Shown: in pieces, positions 28,094 to 39,156 of the stretch | How positions within the stretch are numbered: position 1 is the stretch's first letter | How the letters are laid out: every line of letters begins with the position of its first letter | The notes under the pieces: model-generated | Database searches by the model: none | What the model was told of the DNA's origin: nothing | What the model saw: the letters and a program-made list of their open reading frames with translations, nothing else | Made by a program: the position numbers and the translations under genes | NCBI GenBank assembly: GCA_027297435.1 | Contig: JAPUIA010000266.1 | Span: forward strand, 1 to 49,531 | DNA from: Gammaproteobacteria bacterium | GTDB taxonomy: Bacteria > Pseudomonadota > Gammaproteobacteria > Pseudomonadales > Azotimanducaceae | DNA length: 49,531 nt | Direction: 5' to 3'

Positions 28094-29008
28094 TCACGCT
28101 CTCTTGGACAATCGGCGTCGAGAAAAGTCCGCGATGCGCTGACGATAGTGCTCAATCGTCTGCCCCGTCAAAACACTCATGTTCTCGTCTTTGAGCTCAC
28201 CGCCAAGCTCCAGCGCCAGTTCTCGCGTCACGCGGACCATTTCCTCCAACGCCTCTCCGGGGCTTTCCGGTCCCGGCAATTGCAGGAAAAACGTCACACC
28301 GGGCGAGACGAAGGTATCCATCTCTGCAAGGTCGAAGTAGCCGGGTTCCACCGCATTTGCCACGCTGAACTGCACCACCTTCGACAACGGGTCGATGCGG
28401 TGGAAAATGTTCATGTCACCGTACTTCAGTCCTCGGGCTCGAAGTCCCGCCAACAGCGCATCACCCGTGAACGGCGCATCGGACAGTGCCAGCAGATGGA
28501 TGACCAATAGCTCCTCGACCGCGCCTTCCCCCGAACTCTCGGCTAGCGGCTCCGGATCTCTACGCGTGCTAAGGCGCCGCGGCCGCTTGGGTTCATCGGC
28601 GACGCCCGGTGGTACATCGGGAATGACCACGTCGGCTACCCGCGCTTTGACGCGGGCTCCCTTCTGTGCCTGTTGCATAGGCTCCTCTTCCATAGGATCG
28701 GGCAGCGGCTGGCCGAAGAGCTCCTCATCGAGCCGATCGCTTGAAGGGCCGTCCGCGGGCTCCAACAACAAAGGTGGCGATTCGAGCGCTAAATCGGTCT
28801 GCTCGGGCTTGGTGACGACCCGTGCACCGCCGTTCGGAAGCTCACCGCGCAAGCGCGTGAGATCGTCGACATCGTCGGTAACTAGGTCGGGCGCGATGTC
28901 CAGGCGCAACGGTTCGCGCCGCGCGCGCCACGCTATCCAGAAACCGTGGGCAACGACGGCCGCGATCAACAAACCGCCGCCAACGAGAATGAAGTCCTTT
29001 ATATCCAC
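28094..29008 (-). CDS. zipA: Cell division protein ZipA
   Basis: 304 residues from GTG 29008, behind GAGGAG. One N-terminal membrane anchor with periplasmic tip (MDIKDFILVGGGLLIAAVVA), a charged Pro/Glu-rich linker (about 35–160) and the globular FtsZ-binding domain (about 163–300: LLVIHLLALSDAPFTGDALL … YGDMNIFHRIDPLSKVVQFS … FVSPGVTFFLQLPGP). It tethers FtsZ to the inner membrane. It is separated from smc by the second copy of the TIR element. Confidence 0.95.
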   Translation of the reverse strand: MDIKDFILVGGGLLIAAVVAHGFWIAWRARREPLRLDIAPDLVTDDVDDLTRLRGELPNGGARVVTKPEQTDLALESPPLLLEPADGPSSDRLDEELFGQPLPDPMEEEPMQQAQKGARVKARVADVVIPDVPPGVADEPKRPRRLSTRRDPEPLAESSGEGAVEELLVIHLLALSDAPFTGDALLAGLRARGLKYGDMNIFHRIDPLSKVVQFSVANAVEPGYFDLAEMDTFVSPGVTFFLQLPGPESPGEALEEMVRVTRELALELGGELKDENMSVLTGQTIEHYRQRIADFSRRRLSKRA

Positions 29009-29075
29009 TTGAGGCTCCTCGACGGCATATTGCCGCCAGCCACTTCTGTCAATTCACGCGCACGCGCCACTTAAC

Positions 29076-29171
29076 TAGTTCCTGTCCGGAAATTCGGCTC
29101 CTGATTTCGCCGCAGGCGCCGCGAATTTTACTCTGTCGGTTCACAATGCTGCGCATTCTGGACAAGCACTA
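29076..29171 (-). mobile_element. Non-coding terminal-inverted-repeat element, copy 2 (96 bp)
   Basis: On the minus strand the left end reads TAGTGCTTGTCCAGAATGC and the right end is TCCGGACAGGAACTA; the two are imperfect inverted repeats, and the sequence matches copy 1 (1604–1768) apart from a ~70-base central gap. TAACTAG stands at both edges (29072–29078 and 29170–29176), which looks like a 7-bp target duplication. The TAG at 29171–29169 is the smc stop codon. Taking out the element and one repeat restores a TAA stop at the same place. Confidence 0.78.
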
Positions 29172-32100
29172 ACTAGCCGCCATCGCGGCAGCCTCTTCTA
29201 CGTCCACCGAAACCAAGCGCGAAACGCCCGGTTCGTTCATTGTGACGCCCATCAAGTGATCGGCGGTCTCCATCGTTATCTTGTTGTGTGTGATGACGAC
29301 AAACTGTACATCAGCGGACATTTCTTGAATCAACTCAGCAAAGCGTGTGACATTCGTATCGTCTAGAGGCGCATCGACCTCGTCCAACAGGCACACCGGA
29401 CTTGGGTTGAGCTGGAAGATGGCGAAGATCAGCGCTATCGCTGTCATTGCCTTCTCGCCACCCGACAACGACTGAACGCTTGCGTTGCGTTTTCCCGGCG
29501 GTCTCGCCATGAGCGTGACGCCGGTGTCAAGTAGGTCCTCCCCTGTCAGTTCCAAGTAAGCGTGCCCCCCGCCAAATACCTTCGGGAACAGCGCCCCCAA
29601 GTGTGCGTTGACCGCATCAAAGGTTTGCTTGAAGCGCGCACGCGTCTCCTTATCGATGCGCCTGATGGCTGTCGACAAGGTGTCCAACGCCTTTGCTAAA
29701 TCTTCGTGTTGGGCATCGAGGTAGGTTTTTCGCTCGGACTGCGCCTCATACTCCTCTATGGCCGCCAGATTGATAGCACCGAGGCGCTGTATGCGACGGT
29801 CGATGCGTTCCAGCTGTTCCGACCAGCCCGCATCGGTTGCATCTTCGGGCAATCCGCATCGCACCGCGTCCAGCTCGTGGCCCGTCTGAACGACTTGCTG
29901 CTTGATGTTAGCCTCCTGGACGTTGAGCCCCTGACGCTCTACCCGAACCGTTTCGAGCTTGGTACGAACGGCGTCGACGAGCCCTTCCGCTTCGCCGCGT
30001 TGACCTTCTTGCTCGCGGATGGTTTGGTCCAGCTGTTCCAACCGGCTACGCACGTCACCCAGCTGGCGCTCTACTGCCAAACGTTCCGCAAGCTTGGATT
30101 CCAACTCGACTTGCAACCGCGGTAGTGGCGTCGCGCTCGCTTCAATACCTCGTTCGAGCGCATGTTTGCGCTCTGACAGCTCTTGTTGTTGGTTGATCAA
30201 TCGCTCGTGGGCTGTCTCGCTGGCTTCGAGACGCGAAGCGAGGCTTTGGCGGGTCGAGTTCAAAGCGTGATACCGATCGTGAATGGAGCGGGCGGCAGGG
30301 CGAGCGACATCGAGTGCGGCGAGCATCTGATCTTTGGCTTCGACCAACTGCCGACGCTCTTGCACCTCGCTCTCACGGGCGTGTTCGGCTTGGCCCAAGG
30401 CAACTCTTGCGTCCGACAACTGTGCGGATTCTTGAACGATCTGAGATTCGATGTCCTGACGATCCCGGCTCAGCCGGTCGCGCCGCGCATCCGCCTCATC
30501 AAGCTGCACTTGGCGAACACCGTGATCGGCTTTTAGCTCACCCAACACCTTGTTGAGTAGAATCACCTTGGCCTGAAGGGTCTCTCGCTCTTGCTCGAGC
30601 ACGTTGATTCGCTCACGACCCTCGACCACATGATTTTGCAGTTCGGCGAGGGTGCGTTCCGCTTCCTCCACCCTGAGGTTCAATGTCTCGACCTCCTGCG
30701 CACGCTGAATGATCCCGGCATCTTCGGCGACGGCCGGGAGTTTACGCATCCAATCAGGGCCAACCCAAAAACCTTCGCGCGTAATGATGCTCTCTCCGGG
30801 CTTGAGCCCCGTGCGGGTCGCCAGCGCAACTGCTGCCGATTCGGCGGCGAATACGCCGTGCAAAATGGAACCGAGTTTCAAATCGTCGCTGCGCACCAAC
30901 GATACCAAGCTAGGCAGTTCGCCGCGTACGCTTGAATCGATGCGCGCCTCGACCAAGGCCACGTGGCCGTCGGCAAAGTCGGCCAACGCTTCGGCATAAC
31001 TCGCCACGTCATCTACCCGCAAACTTTGCAGAAACTCACCGAGCACCGATTCGACGGCGCGCTCCCAACCGGGTACCACGCTGAGCGTCTCGCCGAGCCG
31101 CTCGGATCCTTGCAGGTCGTTGTCCGTCAGCCATTGCTCGACCGCCTCGTCCGAGCGGCCCAACGCTGCGCGCTGCACGGCCTGTAAGTTCGCGAGATCG
31201 TGACGCAGGGCGTGTACCTCGTTACGCGCCTCTTCCAACACATTTTCGCGCATCAGCACGTCTTCGCGCGCCGACGCCAGGTTCGTCAAACCGCGATCGA
31301 TATCGCCCTCGGCCGCCAGTTGTTGGCGCTGATGGGTCTCGATCTCCTCGGCCAAAGTGTGCACGTGATCGCTTTTGATGCTCACGCCGGTTTGCGATTC
31401 CTCTTCGAGCTGGTTGAGCCGCGTGCGCAACCTTTGTATGAGTTGCATGAGGTGATCGATACGCGACGACTGAACCTGGGCTTCGCGTTCATTGTCCGCC
31501 GCGCGTTTGGTGAAGATATCCCAGTCGTCCTGCCATTGCCGGTAGCCTTCCTCTAGTCCCACAAGCGCGTCACTCGCGGTACGATCTTCGAGTTCCGCTG
31601 CCACCAGCTGAGGCACCAATTCCGCAATCTCGTCGTGCAGTGCACTGATCTGGGCTTCGTCCATCGTCAACTGACGATTGGTCTCCTCATTGCGCTGGCG
31701 CACGCCGTCCAGGTCGAGCTCCAACTCCTTTACACGTTCTTGATTGAACTGAATCGCTTCCTCGACGCGGGCGATGTCGGCGCCCAGCTGATAGTAACGA
31801 CCCTGAACGTCGTTGAACTCATCACTCGTTTCACCGTGACGGGTTCGGGATTTCTCAATCTCGAGATCATGGGCGCGCTGCGCGGCTTGCACCCGTTCTA
31901 GCTCCACCTCGAGCCGGCGAAGGTTCTCCTGCAGTGCATCGAGCTCGCTCGAGAGTGCCATATGGCGGATCGTGTACAACTGGGCGGTGCGCAGCTTTTC
32001 TTCCTCTTTGAGCACGGCATAGCGTTGCGCCGCCTTGGCTTGGCGTTGCAATCGATTCAGCTGTTGACCGAGCTCATCACGAATGTCCTGCAAGCGTTCC

Positions 32101-32672
32101 AAGTTTTCTCTGGTGTGTTTGATCCGGTTGGTGGTCTCGCGGCGGCGTTCCTTGTACTTGGAAATACCCGCCGCTTCCTCCAGGTAGACCCTCAGCTCTT
32201 CGGGCCTGGCGTCGACGAGTTGACCGATCATGCCTTGCTCGATGATCGAGTAGCTGCGCGGGCCGAAACCGGTACCGAGAAATATGTCGGCAATGTCGCG
32301 ACGCCGGCACTTGCTGCCGTTCAGGAAGTAAGCGGATTGCGAATCGCGTGTCACTTGGCGGCGGATGGCAATTTCTGCATACGCTGCGTAGGCCCCGCCG
32401 ATGCGACCATCGGAATTGTCGAATACCAGCTCGATGCTGGCTACGGCAGTGGGTTTCCGCGAGCTGGAGCCGTTGAAGATGACATCGGTGAGGTTCTCAC
32501 CCCTGAGTTGCTTGGCAGAGCTTTCACCCATCACCCAACGAACCGCATCGATGATGTTGGACTTACCGCATCCGTTAGGACCTACGACAGCACAGCGATT
32601 CCCAGGGAGGTTGACCGTTGTCGGATCGACAAATGATTTGAAACCTGCAAGCTTGATCTGCTTTAGGCGCAT
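29169..32672 (-). CDS. smc: Chromosome segregation protein SMC
   Basis: 1167 residues with full SMC architecture: N-terminal head with Walker A ([15 protein letters not shown]), a long coiled coil (about 170–500), hinge (about 505–680, with GREG/HGVF-like glycine turns), returning coil (about 680–1010) and C-terminal head with signature [17 protein letters not shown] and Walker [14 protein letters not shown]. It forms condensin-like rings for chromosome organisation. It heads the smc–zipA–ligA run; ATG 32672 has AAGGA at the right distance. The TAG stop is shared with the inserted repeat. The 243 bp upstream (32673–32915) show no promoter I trust, only a weak AGCGCC/GGCGC stem. Confidence 0.97.
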   Translation of the reverse strand: MRLKQIKLAGFKSFVDPTTVNLPGNRCAVVGPNGCGKSNIIDAVRWVMGESSAKQLRGENLTDVIFNGSSSRKPTAVASIELVFDNSDGRIGGAYAAYAEIAIRRQVTRDSQSAYFLNGSKCRRRDIADIFLGTGFGPRSYSIIEQGMIGQLVDARPEELRVYLEEAAGISKYKERRRETTNRIKHTRENLERLQDIRDELGQQLNRLQRQAKAAQRYAVLKEEEKLRTAQLYTIRHMALSSELDALQENLRRLEVELERVQAAQRAHDLEIEKSRTRHGETSDEFNDVQGRYYQLGADIARVEEAIQFNQERVKELELDLDGVRQRNEETNRQLTMDEAQISALHDEIAELVPQLVAAELEDRTASDALVGLEEGYRQWQDDWDIFTKRAADNEREAQVQSSRIDHLMQLIQRLRTRLNQLEEESQTGVSIKSDHVHTLAEEIETHQRQQLAAEGDIDRGLTNLASAREDVLMRENVLEEARNEVHALRHDLANLQAVQRAALGRSDEAVEQWLTDNDLQGSERLGETLSVVPGWERAVESVLGEFLQSLRVDDVASYAEALADFADGHVALVEARIDSSVRGELPSLVSLVRSDDLKLGSILHGVFAAESAAVALATRTGLKPGESIITREGFWVGPDWMRKLPAVAEDAGIIQRAQEVETLNLRVEEAERTLAELQNHVVEGRERINVLEQERETLQAKVILLNKVLGELKADHGVRQVQLDEADARRDRLSRDRQDIESQIVQESAQLSDARVALGQAEHARESEVQERRQLVEAKDQMLAALDVARPAARSIHDRYHALNSTRQSLASRLEASETAHERLINQQQELSERKHALERGIEASATPLPRLQVELESKLAERLAVERQLGDVRSRLEQLDQTIREQEGQRGEAEGLVDAVRTKLETVRVERQGLNVQEANIKQQVVQTGHELDAVRCGLPEDATDAGWSEQLERIDRRIQRLGAINLAAIEEYEAQSERKTYLDAQHEDLAKALDTLSTAIRRIDKETRARFKQTFDAVNAHLGALFPKVFGGGHAYLELTGEDLLDTGVTLMARPPGKRNASVQSLSGGEKAMTAIALIFAIFQLNPSPVCLLDEVDAPLDDTNVTRFAELIQEMSADVQFVVITHNKITMETADHLMGVTMNEPGVSRLVSVDVEEAAAMAAS

Positions 32673-32915
32673 CTAGTCCTTGCTACGTACCACGAGCGTC
32701 TAGCGACAACCGCACGCACCAACAATAGCCTCAACGCTTATTGTCCGTGCGTGCCCGTTCGCGCACTAGTGAGTAAAGCCAAGCAACCAGCGCCCGATGG
32801 CGCGCTAGTCTAAAACAAAATATGTTCGGATATTAGTACTTTTTCCTCTACCTTCAGGGTCTTGAGGAGCACGGTTCTCCGCGTCATGAGCCGCGGACTC
32901 GCAGCGAGAGGCCCT

Positions 32916-33602
32916 TTAACTGACTCGACGAATGCGGTCCTGGCAAACCGTGTCCGAGTTCAACCCCATTCTCGATTCGCGCCGCGCATAGGCGCTCACC
33001 AATTCGTTGATACGCGCTTCGTCGCGGTTGCCGATCGCCGCGTAAAGCGCCTGGTGGAAACGCACGCAATCGCGGGGATCGAAATCCGGGTGACGCGTCA
33101 CAATGAACGACAGGCGCTGACTGGCGGGCACCAAACCGTGGACCACGGACCTTAGAAAATAGTCGTCCACCAACGCCAACAAGCCCTCCAGGAAGTACCC
33201 GCGCGCTTCGATTAGCCGTTCGATCGTCGATTCGTCGGCGGCTTTTACGGCATTTTCCATCATGGTCACGGCTTCGAGAAGCTCCGTGTGGTGTTTGGCC
33301 GGATTTTCGATGATCGAGCTCAAACACATCCCCAAGAGGCGGGAGAATAGTGCGGAAAAGCTCGCGATCTGGTCAGGCTGCAACCCGTTCACCACGGCCC
33401 CGCGGCGCGGAATGATCTCGATGAGGTGGCGGCGCTCGAGAATGAGGAGGGCCTCGCGAACCGAGCCCCTCGAGACGCCGAGGCCTTTGGCGACCTTGAG
33501 TTCTTGTATACGGCTTTGCGGCTCTAGCCGCCCGGTAATGATCTCATGGCCGATGTGGTCCGCTATCTGCTCGGTCAAATTCACCGTTGGTTTGAACCCC
33601 AT
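32916..33602 (-). CDS. GntR-family regulator, FCD (FadR-like) subfamily
   Basis: 228 residues. The N-terminal winged HTH is clear (ADHIGHEIITGRLEPQSRIQ … GVSRGSVREALLILERRHL), followed by an all-helical FCD effector domain (about 85–215) with Asp/His residues that usually bind a metal and a small organic acid. It lies between ccmI and smc on the same strand, 57 bp after ccmI. It may be a stand-alone regulator of distant genes; nothing ties it directly to cytochrome maturation. Confidence 0.9.
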   Translation of the reverse strand: MGFKPTVNLTEQIADHIGHEIITGRLEPQSRIQELKVAKGLGVSRGSVREALLILERRHLIEIIPRRGAVVNGLQPDQIASFSALFSRLLGMCLSSIIENPAKHHTELLEAVTMMENAVKAADESTIERLIEARGYFLEGLLALVDDYFLRSVVHGLVPASQRLSFIVTRHPDFDPRDCVRFHQALYAAIGNRDEARINELVSAYARRESRMGLNSDTVCQDRIRRVS

Positions 33603-33633
33603 GGCGGAACCTTAAGCGCAATCTACGTACCGG

Positions 33634-33642
33634 TTGGACCAA
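33634..33642. promoter_or_regulatory. Possible GntR operator
   Basis: TTGGACCAA is an exact short inverted repeat in the 57-bp gap upstream of the GntR gene. FCD-type GntR proteins often bind TGGT-N-ACCA-like sites near their own start. The match is short and could be chance. Confidence 0.25.
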
Positions 33643-33659
33643 GAGAAGAGAGAATGGTT

Positions 33660-34838
33660 TCACCCATCCGGTGGTTTTAGGTTCGCGGCGAGGGTTATCG
33701 TGAGATCCACCTCGCTCAATACCAGCGGCTCCGAGCGCCACTCCCAATCACCAGGGTGTGCCATGGGCGTACCGGCGAGACTGATGCGGGCGACAACCTC
33801 TATCACTTGCGCCGTCGACAGCGGTGCGGCCGGGTTCATGCTGACCGCATCATCGAGCCGGATCGAATCAGGCAACGGGTGCGCCGGCCGGCGTACCACG
33901 GCAAATGGCATGCCGCCGCCGACGGGTCGGGCGATAACGAACAACGTGGTATTGGGTGGCGGCGTCTCGGTCGCGGACAGTCGCACGTCGATGCTGGGCT
34001 TTAGATCGCCTAGCAACGACCGGGCCTGTTTCAGACCGGCCAGAAGTGCCGCCTGTTGCAACGCATCCTGTGGGATCGAGAGCGCCCGATTCAGCAAGCC
34101 GACCGCTCGTTGGTAAGCGCCCGCCCGATAAGCATCTATGGCCAACATCTCGAGCACCACCGGCTGGTTGGCTTGGCGGCTCAAGATGCCCTCGGCGAGC
34201 TCGCGACTGGCGTTGTCCAGCACGCCATCCGCGGCGAGGTAACGAGCCTGCAGCCAATACAGATCGATGCTCAGATCGTTGCCGAACACACCGTGGGCCA
34301 TCGCGAACGCTTCCGCCGCACGCTGGAACCTCGAAGTCTTGAGATAGATGTGCCCGAGGAGATACCAACTCTCCGCGTCATCGGGTTTATTCGAGACGCG
34401 CTGCATGAGCGTATTGCGCCAGCGATCCAACGCTAGAGTATCGTTCTCGGGGTCTAGCTGTATGATTTCGGCCCCGCGCTGCAACACGTGTGCGTCCGGC
34501 TCGCCAACCTGTTGATAAATCAACGCCGCGAGGACCGGGACCACCAACCCGACGGCCATCCAAACCCGGCTCCGCTCGCCGTTTTGCACCTCGACATCTG
34601 GTTGGAATTCCTTGAGCAGGACCCCGCCGAGTTCCTGCTCCATCTCCTCTAAACTCGCCGGATTGACGATGCCGGCAGCGGACTCTTCGTTGAGTTCGGC
34701 TACGCGCTGACGATACAGGGCACGCAACGTCGCGCCCCGGTGAACCGCGCGCGTTCTAGCGCCAGGCCGCAAGAACGGCAGCACCGCAAAGCCTATGGCC
34801 AGGAGGGTCAGGCCGGTTAGTACGGTCCAGAAAATCAC
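33660..34838 (-). CDS. ccmI: Cytochrome c biogenesis protein CcmI (CycH), TPR type
   Basis: 392 residues from GTG 34838, overlapping the ccmH stop (GTGA). Two N-terminal membrane segments (about 1–25 and 95–112) flank a short basic cytoplasmic loop, followed by TPR repeats (about 140–265: WYLLGHIYLKTSRFQRAAEA and similar) and a periplasmic beta-rich C-terminal domain. It holds apocytochrome c for the CcmFH haem ligation complex. Last gene of the operon. Confidence 0.93.
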   Translation of the reverse strand: MIFWTVLTGLTLLAIGFAVLPFLRPGARTRAVHRGATLRALYRQRVAELNEESAAGIVNPASLEEMEQELGGVLLKEFQPDVEVQNGERSRVWMAVGLVVPVLAALIYQQVGEPDAHVLQRGAEIIQLDPENDTLALDRWRNTLMQRVSNKPDDAESWYLLGHIYLKTSRFQRAAEAFAMAHGVFGNDLSIDLYWLQARYLAADGVLDNASRELAEGILSRQANQPVVLEMLAIDAYRAGAYQRAVGLLNRALSIPQDALQQAALLAGLKQARSLLGDLKPSIDVRLSATETPPPNTTLFVIARPVGGGMPFAVVRRPAHPLPDSIRLDDAVSMNPAAPLSTAQVIEVVARISLAGTPMAHPGDWEWRSEPLVLSEVDLTITLAANLKPPDG

Positions 34839-35320
34839 TCGTCGCTCAACGCGTCGTCGAGTTCTTCAGCCGTTTCGTCACCGAGGATGGCCTGCAGTCG
34901 AGCCTGATCTTGAGAGCTCAACTGCGCGGCTTTTTGGTGGGCAAGCCGAAAGCCGACCAGCACCAACCCCAGCACGACGAAAACGCCCGGTCCGAACCAC
35001 AACAGGTAAGTGCCCGGCCGAAACGGCGGATCGTACAACACAAAATCACCGTACCGAGCTTGCAGAAAGGCGCGCACCTCGGCGTCGGAGAACGCCTCTC
35101 GTGTCACGAGACGGTGCACCGTGACCCTCAGGTCCCGGGCGATCGGAGCGTCACTGCCGGCCAAGTTGGTGTTGAGACACTTAGGACAGCGAAACTCCGC
35201 AATCAGGCTGCGGTAGCGCGCTTCGAGCTGGGCGTCGGGGAACTGAAAGACGTCCACAGGACTCGCCGCATGGACGGTCACCGCCATCAGCAAGGCGACC
35301 CACGCAAGTCGCCTAAGCAT
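34835..35320 (-). CDS. ccmH: Cytochrome c biogenesis thiol protein CcmH
   Basis: 161 residues from ATG 35320. GGAGG 9 bases upstream decides this start over GTG 35341. Signal peptide ([18 protein letters not shown]), the redox motif FRCPKCLN (Cys 45, Cys 48) and a C-terminal membrane anchor (about 105–127). It reduces the haem-binding cysteines of apocytochrome c together with CcmG. The start lies 8 bases inside the 3' end of ccmG. Confidence 0.94.
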   Translation of the reverse strand: MLRRLAWVALLMAVTVHAASPVDVFQFPDAQLEARYRSLIAEFRCPKCLNTNLAGSDAPIARDLRVTVHRLVTREAFSDAEVRAFLQARYGDFVLYDPPFRPGTYLLWFGPGVFVVLGLVLVGFRLAHQKAAQLSSQDQARLQAILGDETAEELDDALSDE

Positions 35321-35858
35321 CGCCGAGCACCTCCAGCTCACGCAGCCTGGGAACGAGTTCCTGCTGCCAGATACGCTGGTTTATCTCGCCGACACGTTTG
35401 TAGACGATGATGCCTTCAGCATCTAAGAGAAAGCTTTCAGGAGCGCCGTATACGCCGAGTTCTACGCCTAACGTACCGTCCAGATCCAATAGGTTGAATT
35501 CGTAGGGATCACCGAACTCCTGCAACCAACGCAGCGCCTGTTGCGGGTCGTCTTTGTAGTTGACACCGACGATACGCAAACTCGTCGTCGCGCGTATTCG
35601 CATGAGCTCATCGTGTTCGGCCTTACAGGTTGGGCACCAGGTTGCCCAAACGTTGACGAGTACCGGGCTACCCACCAACCTCGAGCGGTCGACGCTGACC
35701 CCTTCGGGCGTGAGCAGCGTGGATGAGAATTCGGGAAACGGTTTGCCAATGAGCGCCGAGGGCAGTTGATGCGGATCGGTAAGCTGGAACCCCGCGAAAC
35801 CAACCACCAGAATCAACGCGAACACGCCCAGCGGTACAAACAAACCGGCTCTGTTCAT
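35313..35858 (-). CDS. ccmG: Thiol:disulfide interchange protein CcmG (DsbE)
   Basis: 181 residues: membrane anchor (about 7–25) and a periplasmic thioredoxin fold with active site WATWCPTC (Cys 75, Cys 78) and the conserved cis-Pro loop [12 protein letters not shown]. It supplies electrons to CcmH and apocytochrome c. The ATG overlaps the ccmF stop (ATGA). Confidence 0.96.
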   Translation of the reverse strand: MNRAGLFVPLGVFALILVVGFAGFQLTDPHQLPSALIGKPFPEFSSTLLTPEGVSVDRSRLVGSPVLVNVWATWCPTCKAEHDELMRIRATTSLRIVGVNYKDDPQQALRWLQEFGDPYEFNLLDLDGTLGVELGVYGAPESFLLDAEGIIVYKRVGEINQRIWQQELVPRLRELEVLGDA

Positions 35859-37807
35859 GCACCGGCCTCTGCCAACCGTCTTGCCGATCTTGCTTGCAGA
35901 CGCCGATACCGCTTATCTGCGACGGCCAACGCGCCGCCAAAAGCCATCATCAGACAGCCGAACCAGATCCATCGCACGAACGGCTTTATGTAGATCCGTA
36001 CGGCCCAATCGCCGTTTGCGAGAGGCTCTCCCAACGAGACATAGATGTCTTTGAAGAAACCGGCGTCGATGGCGGCCTCGGTCATCACCGAGCCGCCCGC
36101 CAGATAACGGCGTTTTTCCGGAATCAACAAGAATTGGCGGTCGCCGTCGCGAATCTCGAAGCGACCGCTCTCAGCCGTGTAGTTGGGACCGTTCGTGGTC
36201 ACCACGCCGTTGAACAGGAATGCAACGTCGCCGTGCACGACCTCCTCCCCCGGCGCCATGCGCATGTCTTCCTCGATCGAAAGTTCGTGGGTCAACGCGA
36301 TGCCCAACACGGTGACCGCAAATCCGACATGGGCCAGTGCCATTCCGCAATAGGCAACCGGAACGCGGCCAAGGCCCAAGCGTGCACGACGCACGAAGTC
36401 GAGTAAATGCGTGCCGACGATCCACAGCGCCAAGCTCAGCGCCATCACAATCGTCAACTGCAACTCGCCGCTGAGGATGAGCGGCAACACGACGCCGATC
36501 ACGACACTCGCCACCAATACCCAACGCAAGCGCCTCACAAGCTCCCGCATATTCGTGCGCTTCCAACTCATCCAGGGGCCAATGCCGAGCGCAAAAGCGA
36601 CCACCAACATCAGCGGCACGAAAAACTGGTTGAACCAAGGTGGGCCGATACTGATCTTGTCGCCCCCGCTAATGGCCTCGTAGGCCAACGGGTAAAGCGT
36701 ACCCAGCAGCACGATGCCCAAGGCAACGACCAACAACAGGTTGTTGAGTAGTAGAAACGTCTCGCGGCTGAAAAGGCTGAAGCGGACGTTGGCTGCCACG
36801 GCACTGGCACGAAGTCCATAGAGCACCAGGGAACCGCCCACGACCACCGCCAAGAAAGCGAGAATGAACATGCCCCGGGCGGGATCGACGGCAAAGGCGT
36901 GCACCGACGTGAGCACGCCGGAGCGAACGATAAAGGCCCCCAACAGGCTCAACGAAAACGCACTGATCGCCAGCAGCAGCGTCCAGCTTTTGAACGTGCC
37001 GCGTTTTTCCGTCACCGCCAGCGAGTGCACGAGCGCCGTGCCCACCAGCCACGGCATGAACGAGGCGTTTTCGACCGGGTCCCAAAACCACCAGCCCCCC
37101 CAACCCAGTTCGTAGTACGCCCACCAGCTGCCGAGCGCGATTCCCACGGTCAAAAACGCCCAGGCAATGTTGGTCCAAGGACGTGACCAGCGCGCCCAAG
37201 CGCTATCCAGGCGGCCGGACAGCAACGCCGCTACAGCGAAGGCGAAGGCCACGGCGAAGCCCACATATCCGGCGTACAACATGGGCGGATGTACGATGAG
37301 CCCGAAGTCCTGCAACAGCGGGTTGAGATCGGACCCGTCCATCGGCACCAGGGGGACCAAACGGTCGAATGGATTGCTCGTAAAGATCAAGAAGCTCAGA
37401 AAGCCGAGATTCAACAGACCCATCACGCCGAGTACCCGCGCCAGGAAGCGCAACGGCAAGGCAGCGCCCTTGAGCGCCACCGCCGACATCCACACCGTCA
37501 TGATCAGCGTCCACAACAGGAACGATCCCTCGTGCGCTCCCCAAACGGCACTGACCTTGTAGGGCCACGGCAATAAGCTATTGGAGTTGTGGGCAACGTA
37601 AGCGACGGAAAAATCATCCGTGACGAAGGCATGCGCGAGCACGACGAACGCTAACGCCACAAACACGAACTGACCGACCACCGTAGACGCGGTCGCCGCC
37701 ATCCAGGCCGGCCGGTTGAGATGTGCGCCGGCCAAACCCAGCACGCTCGTCAACACGCTCAAACAAAGCGCCAAGATCAGAGCGAAGTGACCGAATTCGG
37801 GTATCAC
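35855..37807 (-). CDS. ccmF: Haem lyase subunit CcmF
   Basis: 650 residues, about fifteen membrane segments. The haem-handling WWD domain is present ([20 protein letters not shown], about 233–252) with the flanking conserved His regions ([12 protein letters not shown] and [16 protein letters not shown]). It joins haem to apocytochrome c with CcmH/I. Start GTG 37807 overlaps the ccmE stop (GTGA). Confidence 0.97.
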   Translation of the reverse strand: MIPEFGHFALILALCLSVLTSVLGLAGAHLNRPAWMAATASTVVGQFVFVALAFVVLAHAFVTDDFSVAYVAHNSNSLLPWPYKVSAVWGAHEGSFLLWTLIMTVWMSAVALKGAALPLRFLARVLGVMGLLNLGFLSFLIFTSNPFDRLVPLVPMDGSDLNPLLQDFGLIVHPPMLYAGYVGFAVAFAFAVAALLSGRLDSAWARWSRPWTNIAWAFLTVGIALGSWWAYYELGWGGWWFWDPVENASFMPWLVGTALVHSLAVTEKRGTFKSWTLLLAISAFSLSLLGAFIVRSGVLTSVHAFAVDPARGMFILAFLAVVVGGSLVLYGLRASAVAANVRFSLFSRETFLLLNNLLLVVALGIVLLGTLYPLAYEAISGGDKISIGPPWFNQFFVPLMLVVAFALGIGPWMSWKRTNMRELVRRLRWVLVASVVIGVVLPLILSGELQLTIVMALSLALWIVGTHLLDFVRRARLGLGRVPVAYCGMALAHVGFAVTVLGIALTHELSIEEDMRMAPGEEVVHGDVAFLFNGVVTTNGPNYTAESGRFEIRDGDRQFLLIPEKRRYLAGGSVMTEAAIDAGFFKDIYVSLGEPLANGDWAVRIYIKPFVRWIWFGCLMMAFGGALAVADKRYRRLQARSARRLAEAGA

Positions 37808-38241
37808 GGTGCTGATCCGCGATCGAGATCGAGGTCTGCAAGTTCCGGCGGCATGTAGCTTTCATCGTGCTTGGCGAGCACCTGCTCGGCCCGAAACACC
37901 CTTGAGGCGTCGAGTTGCCCTTGAACCAGAACGCCCTGCCCCTCCCGGAATAGATCCGGCAGTATGCCGCTGTAAACGACTGTAAAATCGGACCCTTGAT
38001 AGTCCGTCAGTACGAATTCGACGTCCAAGTCGTCGCCGGTTCGCTGTACGCTGCCCTCCACCACCATGCCACCGGCGCGAATGCCGGTGCCGGTGGGTGC
38101 CTCGCCATTGACGACCTTTTCCGGAGGATAAAACAGATTCAGGTTCTCGTTGGCGGCCAACAGCAACAAGCCCACCGTCAGGGTGGCGCCTGCGAACAAG
38201 AATGCGACGGTGATGAGTCGGTTACGTCGCGTGCGTTGCAT
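37804..38241 (-). CDS. ccmE: Haem chaperone CcmE
   Basis: 145 residues from ATG 38241. Membrane anchor about 9–29, then an OB-fold beta barrel and the haem-attaching motif [13 protein letters not shown] (His 125 covalently binds haem, Tyr 129 axial). The start is 20 bases inside the end of ccmD; longer upstream frames lie within ccmD and were not used. Confidence 0.96.
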   Translation of the reverse strand: MQRTRRNRLITVAFLFAGATLTVGLLLLAANENLNLFYPPEKVVNGEAPTGTGIRAGGMVVEGSVQRTGDDLDVEFVLTDYQGSDFTVVYSGILPDLFREGQGVLVQGQLDASRVFRAEQVLAKHDESYMPPELADLDLDRGSAP

Positions 38242-38407
38242 CGTCCAATACCGCTTGGGTTGCTTTGAGCTCGCGCAACAGTTGCCGTCGCGCACGCCGC
38301 AATTTCATCAGGTTCAACACCAACAGCGGCACGGCGCTGCCGTAGACCAACCACACGTACAGACCGTGCCCGCCCATGTCTAGGAAAGCCTGGAAGCTGT
38401 CGAACAT
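38222..38407 (-). CDS. ccmD: Haem exporter protein CcmD
   Basis: 61 residues from ATG 38407 (TGATG overlap with the ccmC stop). One membrane segment ([20 protein letters not shown]) followed by a basic helix ([15 protein letters not shown]). It bridges CcmABC and CcmE for release of holo-CcmE. Confidence 0.92.
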   Translation of the reverse strand: MFDSFQAFLDMGGHGLYVWLVYGSAVPLLVLNLMKLRRARRQLLRELKATQAVLDDATHAT

Positions 38408-39156
38408 CACGTCAAAGGCCTCGCAACCAATTCTCGTACCCACTTTGTCGCTTGCTCGCGCCGCAAGATCTCATTGCGCAGATTGGCGATCAGATTAGCG
38501 CCAAACAGACAGTAGATACCAATGACATTGACGAGCAAAGGTGCCCACATCTCGATCGGCATTGCCGGTGCTTCCGTCAGCTTGAAGGTCGCTCCCTGGT
38601 GCAACGTCGTCCACCACTCGACGGAGTACTTGATGATCGGAATATTGATGGTGCCGACGATGGCCAGTAGCGCACAGGCGCGACCTGCCGCCTCGGGGCG
38701 CGGGATGGCTTGGCGTAGCGCGTACAGGCCAAAATAGAGGAACAACATGACCAACGTCGAGGTCGTACGTCCGTCGAACACCCACCAGGTGCCCCAAGTC
38801 GGTCGGCCCCACACTGCGCCGGTAAACAGTGCCAAGGCGGTCATCGCGAGCCCGAAAGGCACCATGGTCTGGAGCACCATGTCGGCTAGTTTCATGCGCC
38901 AGACCAAGAGCAGCACGCCGGCGGCACCGAGCACCATATAGACCGATTGCGCCAGTATCGCGGTGGGTACATGCACGTACATTATTCGAAAGCTGTTACC
39001 TTGCTGGTAGTCGGGCGGTGCAAAAGCTACGCCCCAAATGATACCGACCAGCAATAACACGCCAGCCGCGACCGTGAAGCCCAGCTGCCAGGGCCCGCTC
39101 ATCTGATAGAACCACCTCGGTGAGCCGAGGCGATGCCAAAACTCCTTCAACCTCAC
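38407..39156 (-). CDS. ccmC: Haem-handling membrane protein CcmC
   Basis: 249 residues, six membrane segments, WWD-type domain ([18 protein letters not shown], about 115–132) and two conserved His ([10 protein letters not shown] and WWTTLHQGA) that coordinate haem. It loads haem on CcmE. Start GTG 39156 overlaps the ccmB stop. Confidence 0.96.
   Translation of the reverse strand: MRLKEFWHRLGSPRWFYQMSGPWQLGFTVAAGVLLLVGIIWGVAFAPPDYQQGNSFRIMYVHVPTAILAQSVYMVLGAAGVLLLVWRMKLADMVLQTMVPFGLAMTALALFTGAVWGRPTWGTWWVFDGRTTSTLVMLFLYFGLYALRQAIPRPEAAGRACALLAIVGTINIPIIKYSVEWWTTLHQGATFKLTEAPAMPIEMWAPLLVNVIGIYCLFGANLIANLRNEILRREQATKWVRELVARPLT

Noticed and set aside
32765-32800. AGCGCC/GGCGC stem upstream of smc as a terminator
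   Set aside because: Weak stem with no T-run on either strand.
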